A stretch of 64,000 nucleotides of DNA, taken from positions 372,001 to 436,000 of the forward strand of contig NZ_BHWB01000001.1 of assembly GCF_003865075.1 (NCBI RefSeq). Reading direction: 5' to 3'. Positions 8,020 through 17,393 of this stretch are shown here, one piece after another. Below the pieces are notes generated by a model. It was not told the DNA's origin, made no database searches, and saw only the letters and a list, made by a program, of their open reading frames with translations. The position numbers and the translations under genes are program-made. Source of the stretch: Bacteroides faecalis. GTDB taxonomy: Bacteria > Bacteroidota > Bacteroidia > Bacteroidales > Bacteroidaceae. Numbering within the stretch: the stretch's first letter is position 1; every line of letters starts with the position of its first letter.

Positions 8020-8130
8020 ATGAGTTTCAGATAAGTACAAAAAGATTGTAATCCAGCTTGTCTGATGATTATAGCCCAATATTATGGAAAGTACCATTCA
8101 TAGAAGTTTTGCAAGTTAAACTTCTATGAA
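8020..8130 (+). pseudogene. Relic of the N-terminus of a C39-peptidase export ABC transporter
   Basis: Reading from ATG 8020 gives M-S-F-R, a stop, then VQKDCNPACLMIIAQYYGKY-HS, a second stop, and KFCKLN. The core D-C-x-P-A-C-L-x-x-I-A-x-Y-Y-G-K is the diagnostic catalytic-cysteine motif at the start of peptidase C39 domains, the GG-leader-cleaving domain of export ABC transporters. About 29 codons survive with two in-frame stops. The sequence then runs into the EamA relic. It lies just downstream of the GG-leader gene, where such a transporter is expected. Confidence 0.72.
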
Positions 8131-8135
8131 TGGTA
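8092..8135. repeat. Perfect 18-bp inverted repeat at the island right end
   Basis: Arms 8092-8109 and 8118-8135 are exact reverse complements (TACCATTCATAGAAGTTT and its complement), with an 8-bp loop. The left arm contains the second stop codon of the C39 relic. The right arm ends next to the degenerate edge of the EamA repeat. No strong T run follows, so it is not an obvious terminator. It may mark a rearrangement junction. Confidence 0.85.
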
Positions 8136-8466
8136 AATGGTAATGAGTAAAGGAAACCGTACAGATAATAAAAGACACATTCGAAGCCTGCGTAATCTCT
8201 AACGCTGTGTTCTCTGTAAAAAAGTAAAGAGAACCGCCAAAGATACCTCCTGCCATCAACCAAAGTTCATCTTTCCAACTATTGGTGAAAAGCCGGCGGG
8301 GAGAAATAAACCAAATACCTATATAAGCAATAAGAAAACGATAGAAAAAGACTTCCTGCGGAGTCAATCCATGTTGAATCAATATTTTGGTGGATATAAA
8401 AGTCAATCCCCAAATAGAGACAGTCAATATTGCAACCAGGTGATAGTATCCATGCTTGAATTTCAT
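8136..8466 (-). pseudogene. Truncated EamA transporter gene (second copy)
   Basis: From ATG 8466 the frame encodes about 100 residues nearly identical to the N-terminus of the intact EamA protein (MKFKHGYYHLV...FIICT). A one-base indel at about 8152-8156 then shifts it into unrelated residues and a stop at about 8116. The 3' two-thirds of the gene are missing. Bases 8157-8467 form direct-repeat copy B. The relic lies between the island and the GH42 gene. Confidence 0.88.
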
Positions 8467-8594
8467 ACTTGTGGCTTTAAAGATGATGCAAAGATACGAG
8501 GGAATCACGAATATATAATGCGTTATAAAAGAATATTGAAACGATAATTACATTATTTGGGATTATTCTGATATTATAAAAGACTACTCCTACG

Positions 8595-8602
8595 TATATT
8601 TG
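8595..8602 (+). promoter_or_regulatory. Bacteroides -7 element for the GH42 gene
   Basis: TATATTTG matches the Bacteroides -7 consensus TAnnTTTG and lies 40 bp before the GH42 start codon. I see no good TTTG at the -33 spacing, so this promoter may need an activator. Confidence 0.45.
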
Positions 8603-8641
8603 CAATGTAAAAAACATTGTTTATAACTAAATCTAATAGAA

Positions 8642-10747
8642 ATGTGCATTCAAAAAATTAAAAGATGGATTAGTACCCTAAGTTTATCAATCATTACCGG
8701 AACTCTCTGGTGCCAATCAGCAACAAACTTTTTTCCTGATAAAGACTTGATGACATTTGGTTCCTACTACTATCCCGAACAATGGAATCCTTCACAATGG
8801 GAACGCGACCTGAAGAATATGTCAGAAATAGGTATCGATTTTACTCACTTTGCAGAATTTGCCTGGGCTGAACTGGAACCGGAAGAAGGAAAATATAATT
8901 TCGAATGGCTAGATAAATCCGTAGCTTTGGCAGAAAAATATGGATTAAAAGTGGTATTATGTACTCCCAGCTCCACTCCACCGGTATGGCTTACTGAGAA
9001 GCACCCGGATGTGTTGATGGCTAATGAAATGGGAGTGTCTATCCGTCATGGTCGTCGGCAACACGCCTCATGGAGTAGCTCTGTTTATAGAGATTATGTA
9101 AAGAATATCGTCACAAGATTGGCACAACGTTACGGAAATCACCCCGCAGTGATAGGCTGGCAAATAGACAATGAACCCGGACATTATGGAAAAATGGACT
9201 ATAGCGACAACGCTCAAAAACAATTCCGTATCTGGCTGAAAAACAAGTATTCGACTATCAATAAACTGAATGAAACGTGGGGAACTGCATTCTGGAGTGA
9301 GAAATATCAGAACTTTGACCAGATACGTATTCCTAACAGTGGTGAACTGATAGAAAAAGCAAACCCTCATGCCATACTTGACTACAACCGTTTCATGGCA
9401 AACGAAGTTGCAGACTTTGTAAATATGCAAGCAGATATTTTGCATAAATACATTGGAAAAAATCAATGGGTGACTTCCAATATCATACCGGTATTTTATC
9501 CCGTAGATCCGGCACGTATGGATCATCTGGATTTTACCACTTATACCCGTTACCCCGTCACCGGATATGAAAGAGGCTACGGAGAGCAAGGATTCCGTAT
9601 CAGTAACATTGAAAGTCTTGGATTCCCTAATGACTTATTCCGTAATTACACAGGAAAACAGTTCGGAGTAATGGAATTACAGCCCGGCCAGGTGAATTGG
9701 GGTATTTACAATCCCCAACCTCTACCCGGTGCCATTCGGTTGTGGATGTATCATGTATTTGCCGGTGGCGGTAAGTTTGTATGTAATTACCGTTTCCGCC
9801 AACCGTTAAAAGGAAGCGAACAATATCATTACGGTTTGATGCAGACAGATGGAGTGAGCTTGTCACCCGGTGGATTGGAATATAAGCAAACCATCAGTGA
9901 AATGGATAAGTTACGTGCTGCCTACAATAAAGATAATCAGATACCTGCATCCATTGCTTCCCGCCGTATCGGTATGATGTTTACAATGGATAATAATATT
10001 GAAATGAATTTTCAGCCACAGACTAATCAATGGAATACGATGGGGCACGTACATAAATATTATAAATTGCTGAAATCATTTGCTGCTCCTGTAGATGTGA
10101 TTTCCGAAGAGGAGGACTTTACCCGTTATCCATTTTTACTGGCTCCTGCTTACCAGTTGCTCGACAATAAGTTAGTTGAACGTTGGAAAGAATATGTAAA
10201 GCAAGGCGGACATTTGATTCTGACTTGCCGTACCGGACAGAAAAACCGGGAAGCACAATTGTGGGAAGATTCTTTTGCTGCTCCTATCCATGAGTTGGTT
10301 GGAATAAACAATCTGTTTTTTGACCATTTACCTTCTGACTATTGGGGGCATATCAACTTTAACGGTGAATCTTACGGCTGGAATAACTGGGGAGATGTCA
10401 TGACAGTAAATGAAGGTACTGAGATTTGGGGAAGTTATGCCGACCAATTCTATAAAAATTCTGCTGCGGTTACTCATCGCAAGTTGGGTAGAGGAACTGT
10501 TACCTACATTGGTGTAGACACAGATGATGGAAAATTGGAAAAAGCAGTCATGCAACGTATCTACCGGGAAGCAAATGTAGGTATAGAAGACTTGCCGACA
10601 GGTGTTTTATTGGAATGGAGGGACGGTTTCCATATTGCTTTGAATTATACTTCCGATACTCAGACTATAAACATTCCGGCATCCGCAAAAATAATGATAG
10701 GAAGTGCCTGCCTGGAGCCTGCCGGAGTTGCGGTATGGACTGAGTAA
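8642..10747 (+). CDS. GH42 beta-galactosidase, secreted
   Basis: The 701-aa protein starts with a signal peptide (to about residue 25) and enters the GH42 (beta/alpha)8 barrel at MTFGSYYYPEQW (residues 37-48). The acid/base Glu is E178 in GWQIDNEPG. The nucleophile candidate is E345 in FGVMELQPGQ. A trimerisation-type glutamine-amidotransferase-like domain and a short beta domain follow, as in full-length family members. It hydrolyses terminal beta-galactosides, most likely in the periplasm. It stands alone, with the EamA relic upstream and a convergent beta-helix gene downstream. Confidence 0.93.
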   Translation: MCIQKIKRWISTLSLSIITGTLWCQSATNFFPDKDLMTFGSYYYPEQWNPSQWERDLKNMSEIGIDFTHFAEFAWAELEPEEGKYNFEWLDKSVALAEKYGLKVVLCTPSSTPPVWLTEKHPDVLMANEMGVSIRHGRRQHASWSSSVYRDYVKNIVTRLAQRYGNHPAVIGWQIDNEPGHYGKMDYSDNAQKQFRIWLKNKYSTINKLNETWGTAFWSEKYQNFDQIRIPNSGELIEKANPHAILDYNRFMANEVADFVNMQADILHKYIGKNQWVTSNIIPVFYPVDPARMDHLDFTTYTRYPVTGYERGYGEQGFRISNIESLGFPNDLFRNYTGKQFGVMELQPGQVNWGIYNPQPLPGAIRLWMYHVFAGGGKFVCNYRFRQPLKGSEQYHYGLMQTDGVSLSPGGLEYKQTISEMDKLRAAYNKDNQIPASIASRRIGMMFTMDNNIEMNFQPQTNQWNTMGHVHKYYKLLKSFAAPVDVISEEEDFTRYPFLLAPAYQLLDNKLVERWKEYVKQGGHLILTCRTGQKNREAQLWEDSFAAPIHELVGINNLFFDHLPSDYWGHINFNGESYGWNNWGDVMTVNEGTEIWGSYADQFYKNSAAVTHRKLGRGTVTYIGVDTDDGKLEKAVMQRIYREANVGIEDLPTGVLLEWRDGFHIALNYTSDTQTINIPASAKIMIGSACLEPAGVAVWTE

Positions 10748-10778
10748 TCTTCCACCATTAAAAATAACATTTTCTTTT

Positions 10779-10840
10779 TCAACCTATTGCCACTCTTCCA
10801 TATCCTTTTATTCATAGTGCTACAAGTGGTGATAGGTTGA
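10779..10840 (+). repeat. Dispersed 62-bp repeat with inverted ends, copy 1
   Basis: The unit starts TCAACCTAT and ends GTGATAGGTTGA, so its ends are inverted repeats. The centre reads ATATCC(C)TTTTATTCATAG. The reverse complement of 22890-22953 aligns along its whole length. Here it sits in the 3' gap between the convergent GH42 and beta-helix genes. Confidence 0.75.
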
Positions 10841-10991
10841 TTTTAAACCCATCATCTGATTTATCACGTATCAATTTCCCAATTAATCCTTTTCATACCC
10901 CATATAATCTATTAGTTTAGTCCTCAAACATTAACAGAAAAGTTACTCTCTGTTAAGACTTAACTTGTCCTCATCTAATAAAGGACGGTTT

Positions 10992-11028
10992 ACGAGTTAT
11001 CAGTCGGTTAAAGAGACTGGTAACTCGT
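10992..11028. repeat. Inverted repeat between convergent genes
   Basis: Arms 10992-11005 (ACGAGTTATCAGTC) and 11015-11028 (GACTGGTAACTCGT) pair with one G-T wobble around a 9-base loop. It lies downstream of both the GH42 gene and the beta-helix gene and could stop transcription. The T run is poor on either strand. A second small inverted repeat (TTAACAGA/TCTGTTAA) lies at about 10930-10953. The rest of 10748-11075 shows no gene. Confidence 0.6.
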
Positions 11029-11075
11029 AACTATTAAACAACCTAGAATCACTAGTAAACTTTAGAATATACTTT

Positions 11076-12296
11076 TTACGGAAAGTTATAAAACTCCTCC
11101 TTTTTATCAATACAAGCAACAGCCTGTATACGAGCCTGTGGATTCTGAATCGTAAAAGGTTGGTCTGAAACATAATTCCTCATCCGGCAACCTACCAAGG
11201 AAACAGTCAGCCGCTTGTCTCCTTTCACCAGCATATAATCAAAAGACTCACCGATATCCGTAAGGGCAGCATTCTTACCCGAGAAAGCCTCTACATTCAA
11301 AATCGCCGTATGTCCTTCACCTTCGATTACAAACGGATGAATCTCTTCTATAGTCGCTCCGGTATTTGCAATGATAGATCCTTGAGCAATCTGCCAATTT
11401 CTGTTTTTGTTTTGTGTACCCATTTTATGAATACCGATCGTCACACAATCAAAATTAAAATTGGTCAGTTGTCCATACGTTTCCGGCCCCAGCCAGGCTC
11501 CACCATATGTTCCGAAAGTAAACACATCCATCATTTGAGCATTATCCGTATGATTAATCGCATACGCAAAGCTTTTGCGGGCAATTACAGCATCTATCAC
11601 ATCACGACTGAACGAACGTCCGAATTCACGCATATTAGCAGGATTAATATGGCAATGCAATATCCGGGGAATATCATAGCAATAATCAATTTTGATAAAT
11701 TCTCCGCTCAAAGGATAACCATAACAATGTTCGAACAAGATTTGCTCATTGATATTCTTTCCAGTAGAACAAAAGTCCATCGCTACGTATTCGCCATAAA
11801 AGGTAAGGCAAGAAAGCGTAACTCCTTGCACATTCTGGTTTACATCCACTTGTATGGTAGCCGGATAAGTGATAATCTTGGAAGAGTCAGTATGAGACTG
11901 CTCCGGATACCAGAATTGAATTCCACGAATTTGAGTCGCTGATTCTACTATAATGAACGGTTGGGATTTATCTGTGATTTTAAACAATGAACCCACAGGT
12001 TCAGCCTTTTCGGGATGTAGGGTTCCTCTTCCGGTAGGTCCATGTACCCCCATCAGAGAGACATTTTTCTTTAAACGGATTCCTCCTGCTACCGGATAAC
12101 CACCGGCAACAGGTTCTACCCACAAAGCAGCTCCAGTAGACGTAGCCCAGTCAATCGCTTTTTGTAGATTACCCCGGTTCAGTTCCGGAGTGTTTTCCGG
12201 TAATACTCCAAATTCCTGAATACTTTTATTGTTATTCGCACTTACAGTAAATACTAATAAAAGGAATAAAATAAAGAAATAGCAATGTGCTTTCAT
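11076..12296 (-). CDS. Secreted right-handed beta-helix protein (pectate-lyase/GH28-like fold)
   Basis: The 406-aa protein has a signal peptide (to SANN, about residue 22). An N-terminal segment follows, typical of pectate-lyase-3/GH28-related proteins (IQEFGVLPENTPELNRGNLQKAID, where a sugar-chain lyase usually has DFGA..DG..D..A). The remainder is rich in short Asn/Val/Ile strands expected of a parallel beta-helix (GVTLSCLTFYG, ILFEHCYGYPL, QGSIIANTGA). I see no clear catalytic residue set, so enzyme activity is unproven. Upstream lies a possible long leader with a hairpin and a promoter at 12623-12653. Confidence 0.7.
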   Translation of the reverse strand: MKAHCYFFILFLLLVFTVSANNNKSIQEFGVLPENTPELNRGNLQKAIDWATSTGAALWVEPVAGGYPVAGGIRLKKNVSLMGVHGPTGRGTLHPEKAEPVGSLFKITDKSQPFIIVESATQIRGIQFWYPEQSHTDSSKIITYPATIQVDVNQNVQGVTLSCLTFYGEYVAMDFCSTGKNINEQILFEHCYGYPLSGEFIKIDYCYDIPRILHCHINPANMREFGRSFSRDVIDAVIARKSFAYAINHTDNAQMMDVFTFGTYGGAWLGPETYGQLTNFNFDCVTIGIHKMGTQNKNRNWQIAQGSIIANTGATIEEIHPFVIEGEGHTAILNVEAFSGKNAALTDIGESFDYMLVKGDKRLTVSLVGCRMRNYVSDQPFTIQNPQARIQAVACIDKKEEFYNFP

Positions 12297-12503
12297 AAGT
12301 ATAAAATTATTTATTTAAAAACAGTCAATCTTCTAATAATCAGTCATTGTACACACGATTAATGTACAATATTCGTAAAACTTCAGAATATCTGCAAGCA
12401 TTTAACGATAAATTTATCAATCACGCAGGCAATATTATTTAACAGGGCAAAGTTTGATAATTCTCTGACCTTTCCATATCCTGATGTCAGGAGTAAAAAT
12501 GGC

Positions 12504-12537
12504 AATGGGAGAAAACCTTCACAGTTTCTCTCCCATT
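12504..12537 (-). terminator. Hairpin in the leader region of the beta-helix gene (possible attenuator or sRNA end)
   Basis: AATGGGAGA (12504-12512) pairs perfectly with TCTCCCATT (12529-12537), with extra A-T pairs inside. On the minus strand the stem is followed after five bases by TTTTT. It lies between a promoter-like pair at 12623-12653 and the start codon at 12296. It could end a short RNA of about 130 nt or act as an attenuator. Confidence 0.45.
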
Positions 12538-12622
12538 AGTTATCCTAATAATGCAATTACAGATCACCTATTGAAATTTTATATTCTAACTTTTATGTGT
12601 TGTACTTTCACTTTAATTTGTC

Positions 12623-12653
12623 CAAATATACAAATAAATATGGGATAACCAAA
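12623..12653 (-). promoter_or_regulatory. Minus-strand Bacteroides promoter (TTTG-N19-TATATTTG)
   Basis: On the minus strand TTTG (12650-12653) and TATATTTG (12623-12630) are separated by 19 bp, the normal spacing for the Bacteroides primary sigma factor. Transcription would start near 12616 and read towards the beta-helix gene, about 320 nt away. Confidence 0.55.
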
Positions 12654-12754
12654 CTAAAAGTCCATTTAGTACAGTAATTCCCGATAAATTTCCTGTTCAT
12701 CTTATTGTATAAAGGTTTTTGTCCTCTCCACGTGGTTATCTGAAAATAAACACG

Positions 12755-12775
12755 TAAATTTGCTCCCTAAATTTG
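12755..12775 (+). promoter_or_regulatory. Tandem -7 elements for leuS
   Basis: Two copies of TAAATTTG, at 12755-12762 and 12768-12775, match TAnnTTTG and lie 54 and 41 bp before the leuS start. The -33 boxes are weak. Confidence 0.45.
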
Positions 12776-12816
12776 AAACAACAATATAAATCACTATAAA
12801 TAAAAAGTTTATCGCT

Positions 12817-15651
12817 ATGGAGTATAATTTCAGGGAGATTGAAAAGAAGTGGCAGAAACAATGGGTAGAAAATAAAACTTACCAAGTTACGGAAGACGAA
12901 TCGAAACAAAAATTTTATGTATTGAATATGTTTCCTTATCCATCAGGAGCCGGATTGCACGTAGGTCATCCGCTTGGGTACATCGCTTCAGATATTTATG
13001 CCCGCTACAAACGACTGCAAGGCTTCAACGTACTCAATCCGATGGGATATGATGCCTATGGTCTACCGGCCGAACAATATGCCATCCAGACCGGACAGCA
13101 CCCTGCAATTACTACAGTCAATAATATCAACCGCTATCGCGAACAATTGGATAAAATAGGTTTCTCCTTTGATTGGAATCGTGAAATCCGCACTTGTGAT
13201 CCTGAATATTACCATTGGACACAATGGGCATTCCAGAAGATGTTCAACAGTTATTACTGTAACGATGAACAACAAGCCCGTCCTATTGAAGAACTTATCA
13301 GTGCATTCGAAACTACCGGAACCAAAGGCATGAATGTTGCTTGCAGCGAAGAACTGAATTTCACTGCCGACGAATGGAAAAGAAAAAGTGAAAAAGAACA
13401 GCAGGAAATCCTGATGAACTACCGTATTGCTTATCTGGGCGAAACAATGGTAAACTGGTGTCCTGCACTGGGAACAGTGTTGGCCAATGACGAAGTTGTG
13501 GATGGAGTCAGCGAACGTGGCGGTTACCCTGTTGTTCAGAAAAAAATGCGTCAATGGTGTTTGCGTGTATCTGCTTATGCACAACGCTTACTCGACGGGC
13601 TGGATAAAATTGACTGGACCGAATCTTTGAAAGAAACTCAAAAGAACTGGATCGGTCGTTCGGAAGGTGCTGAAATTCAGTTCAAGGTAAAAGATAGCGA
13701 TCTTGAGTTCACCATCTTTACTACACGTGCAGATACCATGTTCGGAGTTACTTTTATGGTATTAGCTCCTGAAAGTGAATTGGTATCTCAAGTAACCACA
13801 CCCGACCAACAAGTGGAAGTAGATGCTTACCTCGACCGTACTAAGAAACGTACGGAACGTGAACGCATTGCCGACCGAAGTGTCAGCGGTGTATTCAGTG
13901 GTTCTTATGCCATCAATCCGTTCACAGGCGAAGCAGTGCCCATCTGGATCAGTGACTATGTATTAGCCGGATACGGAACAGGAGCTATCATGGCCGTACC
14001 TGCTCATGACAGTCGCGACTATGCTTTTGCCAAACATTTCGGATTAGAAATCCGCCCATTGGTAGAAGGCTGCGATGTGAGCGAAGAAAGTTTCGATGCG
14101 AAGGAAGGTATTGTTTGTAATTCACCTCGTCCGGATGTTACTCCTTATTGTGATCTTTCACTGAACGGATTGACAATTAAAGAAGCAATTGCAGCAACCA
14201 AAAAATATGTAAAAGAACACAATCTAGGTCGTGTGAAAGTGAATTACCGTCTGCGTGATGCTATTTTCTCTCGCCAACGCTATTGGGGCGAGCCATTTCC
14301 TGTTTACTACAAGGATGGAATGCCTTACATGATCGACGACAAAAGCCTGCCTTTGGAACTACCGGAAGTTGCGAAATTCTTGCCAACTGAAACAGGTGAA
14401 CCCCCATTGGGACATGCTACTAAATGGGCTTGGGACACTGTAAACAAATGTGTCGTGGACAATGAGAAGATCGACAACATTACCGTCTTCCCACTGGAAC
14501 TGAACACAATGCCGGGATTTGCCGGTTCTTCCGCATATTATCTGCGCTATATGGATCCACGCAATAACAAAGCATTGGTTGATCCGAAAATAGACCAATA
14601 CTGGAGAAATGTAGACCTTTATGTAGGTGGTACGGAACATGCTACCGGTCACTTGATTTATTCTCGTTTCTGGAACAAGTTCCTGTATGACTTAGGTGTA
14701 TCGGTGATAGAAGAACCATTCCAGAAGTTAGTAAACCAAGGTATGATTCAAGGACGCAGTAACTTTGTGTACCGTATCAAAGATACCAATACATTTGTTT
14801 CTCTGAATCTGAAAGATCAATATGAAGTTACTCCGATTCACGTGGATGTAAACATTGTATCCAATGATATACTTGATCAAGAAGCTTTCAAAGCATGGCG
14901 TCCCGAATACGAAACAGCAGAGTTTATCCTAGAAGACGGAAAATATATTTGTGGTTGGGCAGTTGAAAAGATGAGCAAGTCCATGTTCAACGTTGTCAAT
15001 CCGGATATGATTGTTGAGAAATACGGTGCAGACACACTTCGTATGTACGAAATGTTTCTCGGCCCAGTGGAACAGTCCAAACCTTGGGATACAAACGGCA
15101 TCGACGGTGTACACCGATTCATCCGTAAATTCTGGTCATTATTCTACAGCCGCACAGACGAATATCTGGTAAAAGACGAACCAGCTACTAAAGAAGAATT
15201 GAAAAGCCTTCACAAACTGATTAAGAAAGTGACCGGTGACATTGAACAGTTCTCTTATAATACTTCTGTCAGCGCATTCATGATCTGTGTAAACGAATTA
15301 TTTAATCTAAAATGCAGTAAAAAAGAGGTATTGGAACAATTGATTATCGTTCTTGCACCTTTTGCTCCACACGTTTGCGAAGAGCTGTGGGCTACGCTGG
15401 GACATACCACTTCCGTATGCGACGCCCAATGGCCTGTCTACAACGAAGAATACTTGAAAGAGGATACGATCAACTATACCATCTCTTTCAATGGAAAGGC
15501 TCGTTTCAATATGGAATTTGCCGCTGATGCTGCTTCAGACGTTATCCAAGCTGCTGTTCTGGCTGATGAGCGTTCGCAGAAATGGACCGAAGGCAAAACT
15601 CCGAAGAAAGTGATTGTCGTGCCGAAAAAGATTGTAAACGTTGTAATCTAA
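12817..15651 (+). CDS. leuS: Leucyl-tRNA synthetase
   Basis: The 944-aa class I synthetase charges tRNA-Leu in the cytoplasm. The HIGH-type signature is [16 protein letters not shown] (HVGH at residues 48-51). An editing (CP1) domain contains [18 protein letters not shown] and the [19 protein letters not shown] motif. The KMSKS loop is at codons 718-722 in [12 protein letters not shown]. Length and domain order are normal for the family. The C-terminal anticodon-binding and extension regions are intact. The ATG follows two TAAATTTG -7 boxes. Confidence 0.98.
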   Translation: MEYNFREIEKKWQKQWVENKTYQVTEDESKQKFYVLNMFPYPSGAGLHVGHPLGYIASDIYARYKRLQGFNVLNPMGYDAYGLPAEQYAIQTGQHPAITTVNNINRYREQLDKIGFSFDWNREIRTCDPEYYHWTQWAFQKMFNSYYCNDEQQARPIEELISAFETTGTKGMNVACSEELNFTADEWKRKSEKEQQEILMNYRIAYLGETMVNWCPALGTVLANDEVVDGVSERGGYPVVQKKMRQWCLRVSAYAQRLLDGLDKIDWTESLKETQKNWIGRSEGAEIQFKVKDSDLEFTIFTTRADTMFGVTFMVLAPESELVSQVTTPDQQVEVDAYLDRTKKRTERERIADRSVSGVFSGSYAINPFTGEAVPIWISDYVLAGYGTGAIMAVPAHDSRDYAFAKHFGLEIRPLVEGCDVSEESFDAKEGIVCNSPRPDVTPYCDLSLNGLTIKEAIAATKKYVKEHNLGRVKVNYRLRDAIFSRQRYWGEPFPVYYKDGMPYMIDDKSLPLELPEVAKFLPTETGEPPLGHATKWAWDTVNKCVVDNEKIDNITVFPLELNTMPGFAGSSAYYLRYMDPRNNKALVDPKIDQYWRNVDLYVGGTEHATGHLIYSRFWNKFLYDLGVSVIEEPFQKLVNQGMIQGRSNFVYRIKDTNTFVSLNLKDQYEVTPIHVDVNIVSNDILDQEAFKAWRPEYETAEFILEDGKYICGWAVEKMSKSMFNVVNPDMIVEKYGADTLRMYEMFLGPVEQSKPWDTNGIDGVHRFIRKFWSLFYSRTDEYLVKDEPATKEELKSLHKLIKKVTGDIEQFSYNTSVSAFMICVNELFNLKCSKKEVLEQLIIVLAPFAPHVCEELWATLGHTTSVCDAQWPVYNEEYLKEDTINYTISFNGKARFNMEFAADAASDVIQAAVLADERSQKWTEGKTPKKVIVVPKKIVNVVI

Positions 15652-15666
15652 CATCTCATTTCATTA

Positions 15667-15733
15667 CAGAGGACACAGAGGACAGAAAGTTTTCTTTTCA
15701 AATGATAAACTTCTGTGTCTCCTGTGTCCTCTG
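15667..15733. repeat. Imperfect inverted repeat between leuS and the YitT gene
   Basis: CAGAGGACACAGAGGACAG (from 15667) faces its near reverse complement ending CTGTGTCCTCTG at 15733, with about 14 bases of loop. It lies 15 bp past the leuS stop. It may serve as a leuS terminator or be a copy of a dispersed palindromic element. A related CACAGAG/CTCTGTG hairpin lies after rnr at 29310-29362. Confidence 0.6.
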
Positions 15734-15762
15734 TGGTGAATTAAAAAACAAAATATAACTCT

Positions 15763-16680
15763 ATGCGAAGACCAGCAAAAGCGGAAATAATGAGAGAAGT
15801 AAAAGACTACTTCTACATCACCCTCGGACTGATAAGCTATTCATTCGGTTGGGCAGCTTTCCTTCTCCCTTACCAAATAACCACCGGGGGAACCACCGGT
15901 ATCGGAGCTATCATCTATTATGCCACCGGATTTCCTATCCAATGGTCTTATTTCATCATCAATGCCGTCCTGATGACATTTGCCATCCGGATATTAGGTC
16001 CGCGATTCAGCATAAAAACAACTTATGCTATTTTCATGCTGACTTTCTTACTTTGGATTTTCCAAATAGTAGTCAATGACTACGTACAAGTACCCAATGT
16101 ATCGATCGACGGCAAACCTCTTTTATTGGGAGCCGGACAGGACTTTATGGCCTGTATCATCGGCGCTGCCCTATGCGGCATAGGGCTTGGCATTGTATTC
16201 AACTATAACGGAAGTACCGGAGGAACAGATATCATCGCCGCCATCGTTAATAAATACAAAGACGTGACACTTGGAAGAATGATCATGATTTGCGATGTAT
16301 TTATCATCAGTTCCTGTTACTTCGTCTTTCACGACTGGCGTCGCGTCATTTTCGGTTTCGTAACTCTGTTCATTATCGGTGTCGTACTCGACTGGATCAT
16401 CAATAGTGCCCGCCAATCGGTTCAGTTCCTTATCTTCTCTAAACAATACGAAGAGATAGCCGATTGCATCACGAAAGAAACAGGCAGAGGGGTGACCGTT
16501 CTCAACGGTACAGGATGGTATAGCAAACACGATGTGAAAGTATTGGTCGTACTAGCCAAGAAACGTCAATCACTGGATATCTTCCGTCTGGTAAAACGCA
16601 TCGACCCAAATGCTTTTATCTCACAAAGTTCCGTCATCGGTGTATATGGTGAAGGATTCGACCAACTGAAAGTAAAGTAA
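15763..16680 (+). CDS. YitT family membrane protein (DUF161/DUF2179)
   Basis: The 305-aa protein has about five or six membrane spans in its first 210 residues ([20 protein letters not shown], the glycine/threonine loop [11 protein letters not shown], and a second copy [17 protein letters not shown]). A cytoplasmic DUF2179 domain follows ([20 protein letters not shown] onwards, about residue 208 to the end, with [19 protein letters not shown]). Function is unknown in this family. It sits 47 bp before rdgB and is likely cotranscribed with it. Confidence 0.92.
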   Translation: MRRPAKAEIMREVKDYFYITLGLISYSFGWAAFLLPYQITTGGTTGIGAIIYYATGFPIQWSYFIINAVLMTFAIRILGPRFSIKTTYAIFMLTFLLWIFQIVVNDYVQVPNVSIDGKPLLLGAGQDFMACIIGAALCGIGLGIVFNYNGSTGGTDIIAAIVNKYKDVTLGRMIMICDVFIISSCYFVFHDWRRVIFGFVTLFIIGVVLDWIINSARQSVQFLIFSKQYEEIADCITKETGRGVTVLNGTGWYSKHDVKVLVVLAKKRQSLDIFRLVKRIDPNAFISQSSVIGVYGEGFDQLKVK

Positions 16681-16727
16681 ACCAATCCACAAGTATTAAA
16701 CAACCAACATATAAAGCCCATAGCCTT

Positions 16728-17309
16728 ATGAAACGTAAACTCGTATTTGCTACCAACAACGCTCATAAATTGGAAGAAGTAGCCGCCATCTTAGGTGATA
16801 AGATCGAACTACTTAGCTTGAACGATATTAACTGCCACACAGATATTCCCGAAACAGCCGATACGCTCGAAGGAAACGCCCTGCTAAAGTCCTCCTTTAT
16901 CTATAAGAACTATGGTCTGGAGTGTTTTGCCGATGATACCGGTCTGGAAGTGGAAGCACTGAACGGAGCTCCTGGAGTATATTCCGCCCGATATGCAAGC
17001 GGAGAAGGGCATGACGCACAAGCCAATATGCTCAAGCTGCTTCATGAGATGGAAGGAAAAGAAAATCGCAAAGCCCAGTTTCGTACTGCTATTTCGCTGA
17101 TTCTAGACGGAAAAGAATATCTCTTTGAAGGAGTGATAAAAGGCGAAATAATCAAAGAGAAACGTGGTGATTCAGGTTTTGGCTATGATCCTATTTTCCT
17201 ACCCGAAGGATACGATCGGACTTTTGCTGAACTGGGAAATGACATAAAGAATAAAATCAGCCACCGAGCTTTAGCCGTACAGAAACTCTGTGAGTTTTTG
17301 CATAGCTAA
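16728..17309 (+). CDS. rdgB: XTP/dITP pyrophosphatase (RdgB/HAM1 family)
   Basis: The 193-aa enzyme removes non-canonical purine triphosphates (XTP, dITP) by hydrolysing them to the monophosphate. Family signatures are all present: the nucleotide-binding [11 protein letters not shown] at residues 7-17, the metal-binding [20 protein letters not shown] near residue 68, and [12 protein letters not shown] near residue 145. The length is standard. Confidence 0.96.
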   Translation: MKRKLVFATNNAHKLEEVAAILGDKIELLSLNDINCHTDIPETADTLEGNALLKSSFIYKNYGLECFADDTGLEVEALNGAPGVYSARYASGEGHDAQANMLKLLHEMEGKENRKAQFRTAISLILDGKEYLFEGVIKGEIIKEKRGDSGFGYDPIFLPEGYDRTFAELGNDIKNKISHRALAVQKLCEFLHS

Positions 17310-17339
17310 ACAATATGATACAGAGTTTTTTATAAGATA

Positions 17340-17371
17340 TTTGTAATCTTCCCAAGAAAATTATTACTTTG
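17340..17371 (+). promoter_or_regulatory. Promoter of the OmpA-family gene
   Basis: TTTG (17340-17343), a 20-bp spacer and TTACTTTG (17364-17371) fit the Bacteroides -33/-7 layout, with one mismatch in the -7 box. It is 22 bp before the start codon. Confidence 0.6.
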
Positions 17372-17393
17372 CAAAAAATAAAAATAAAGTGCG

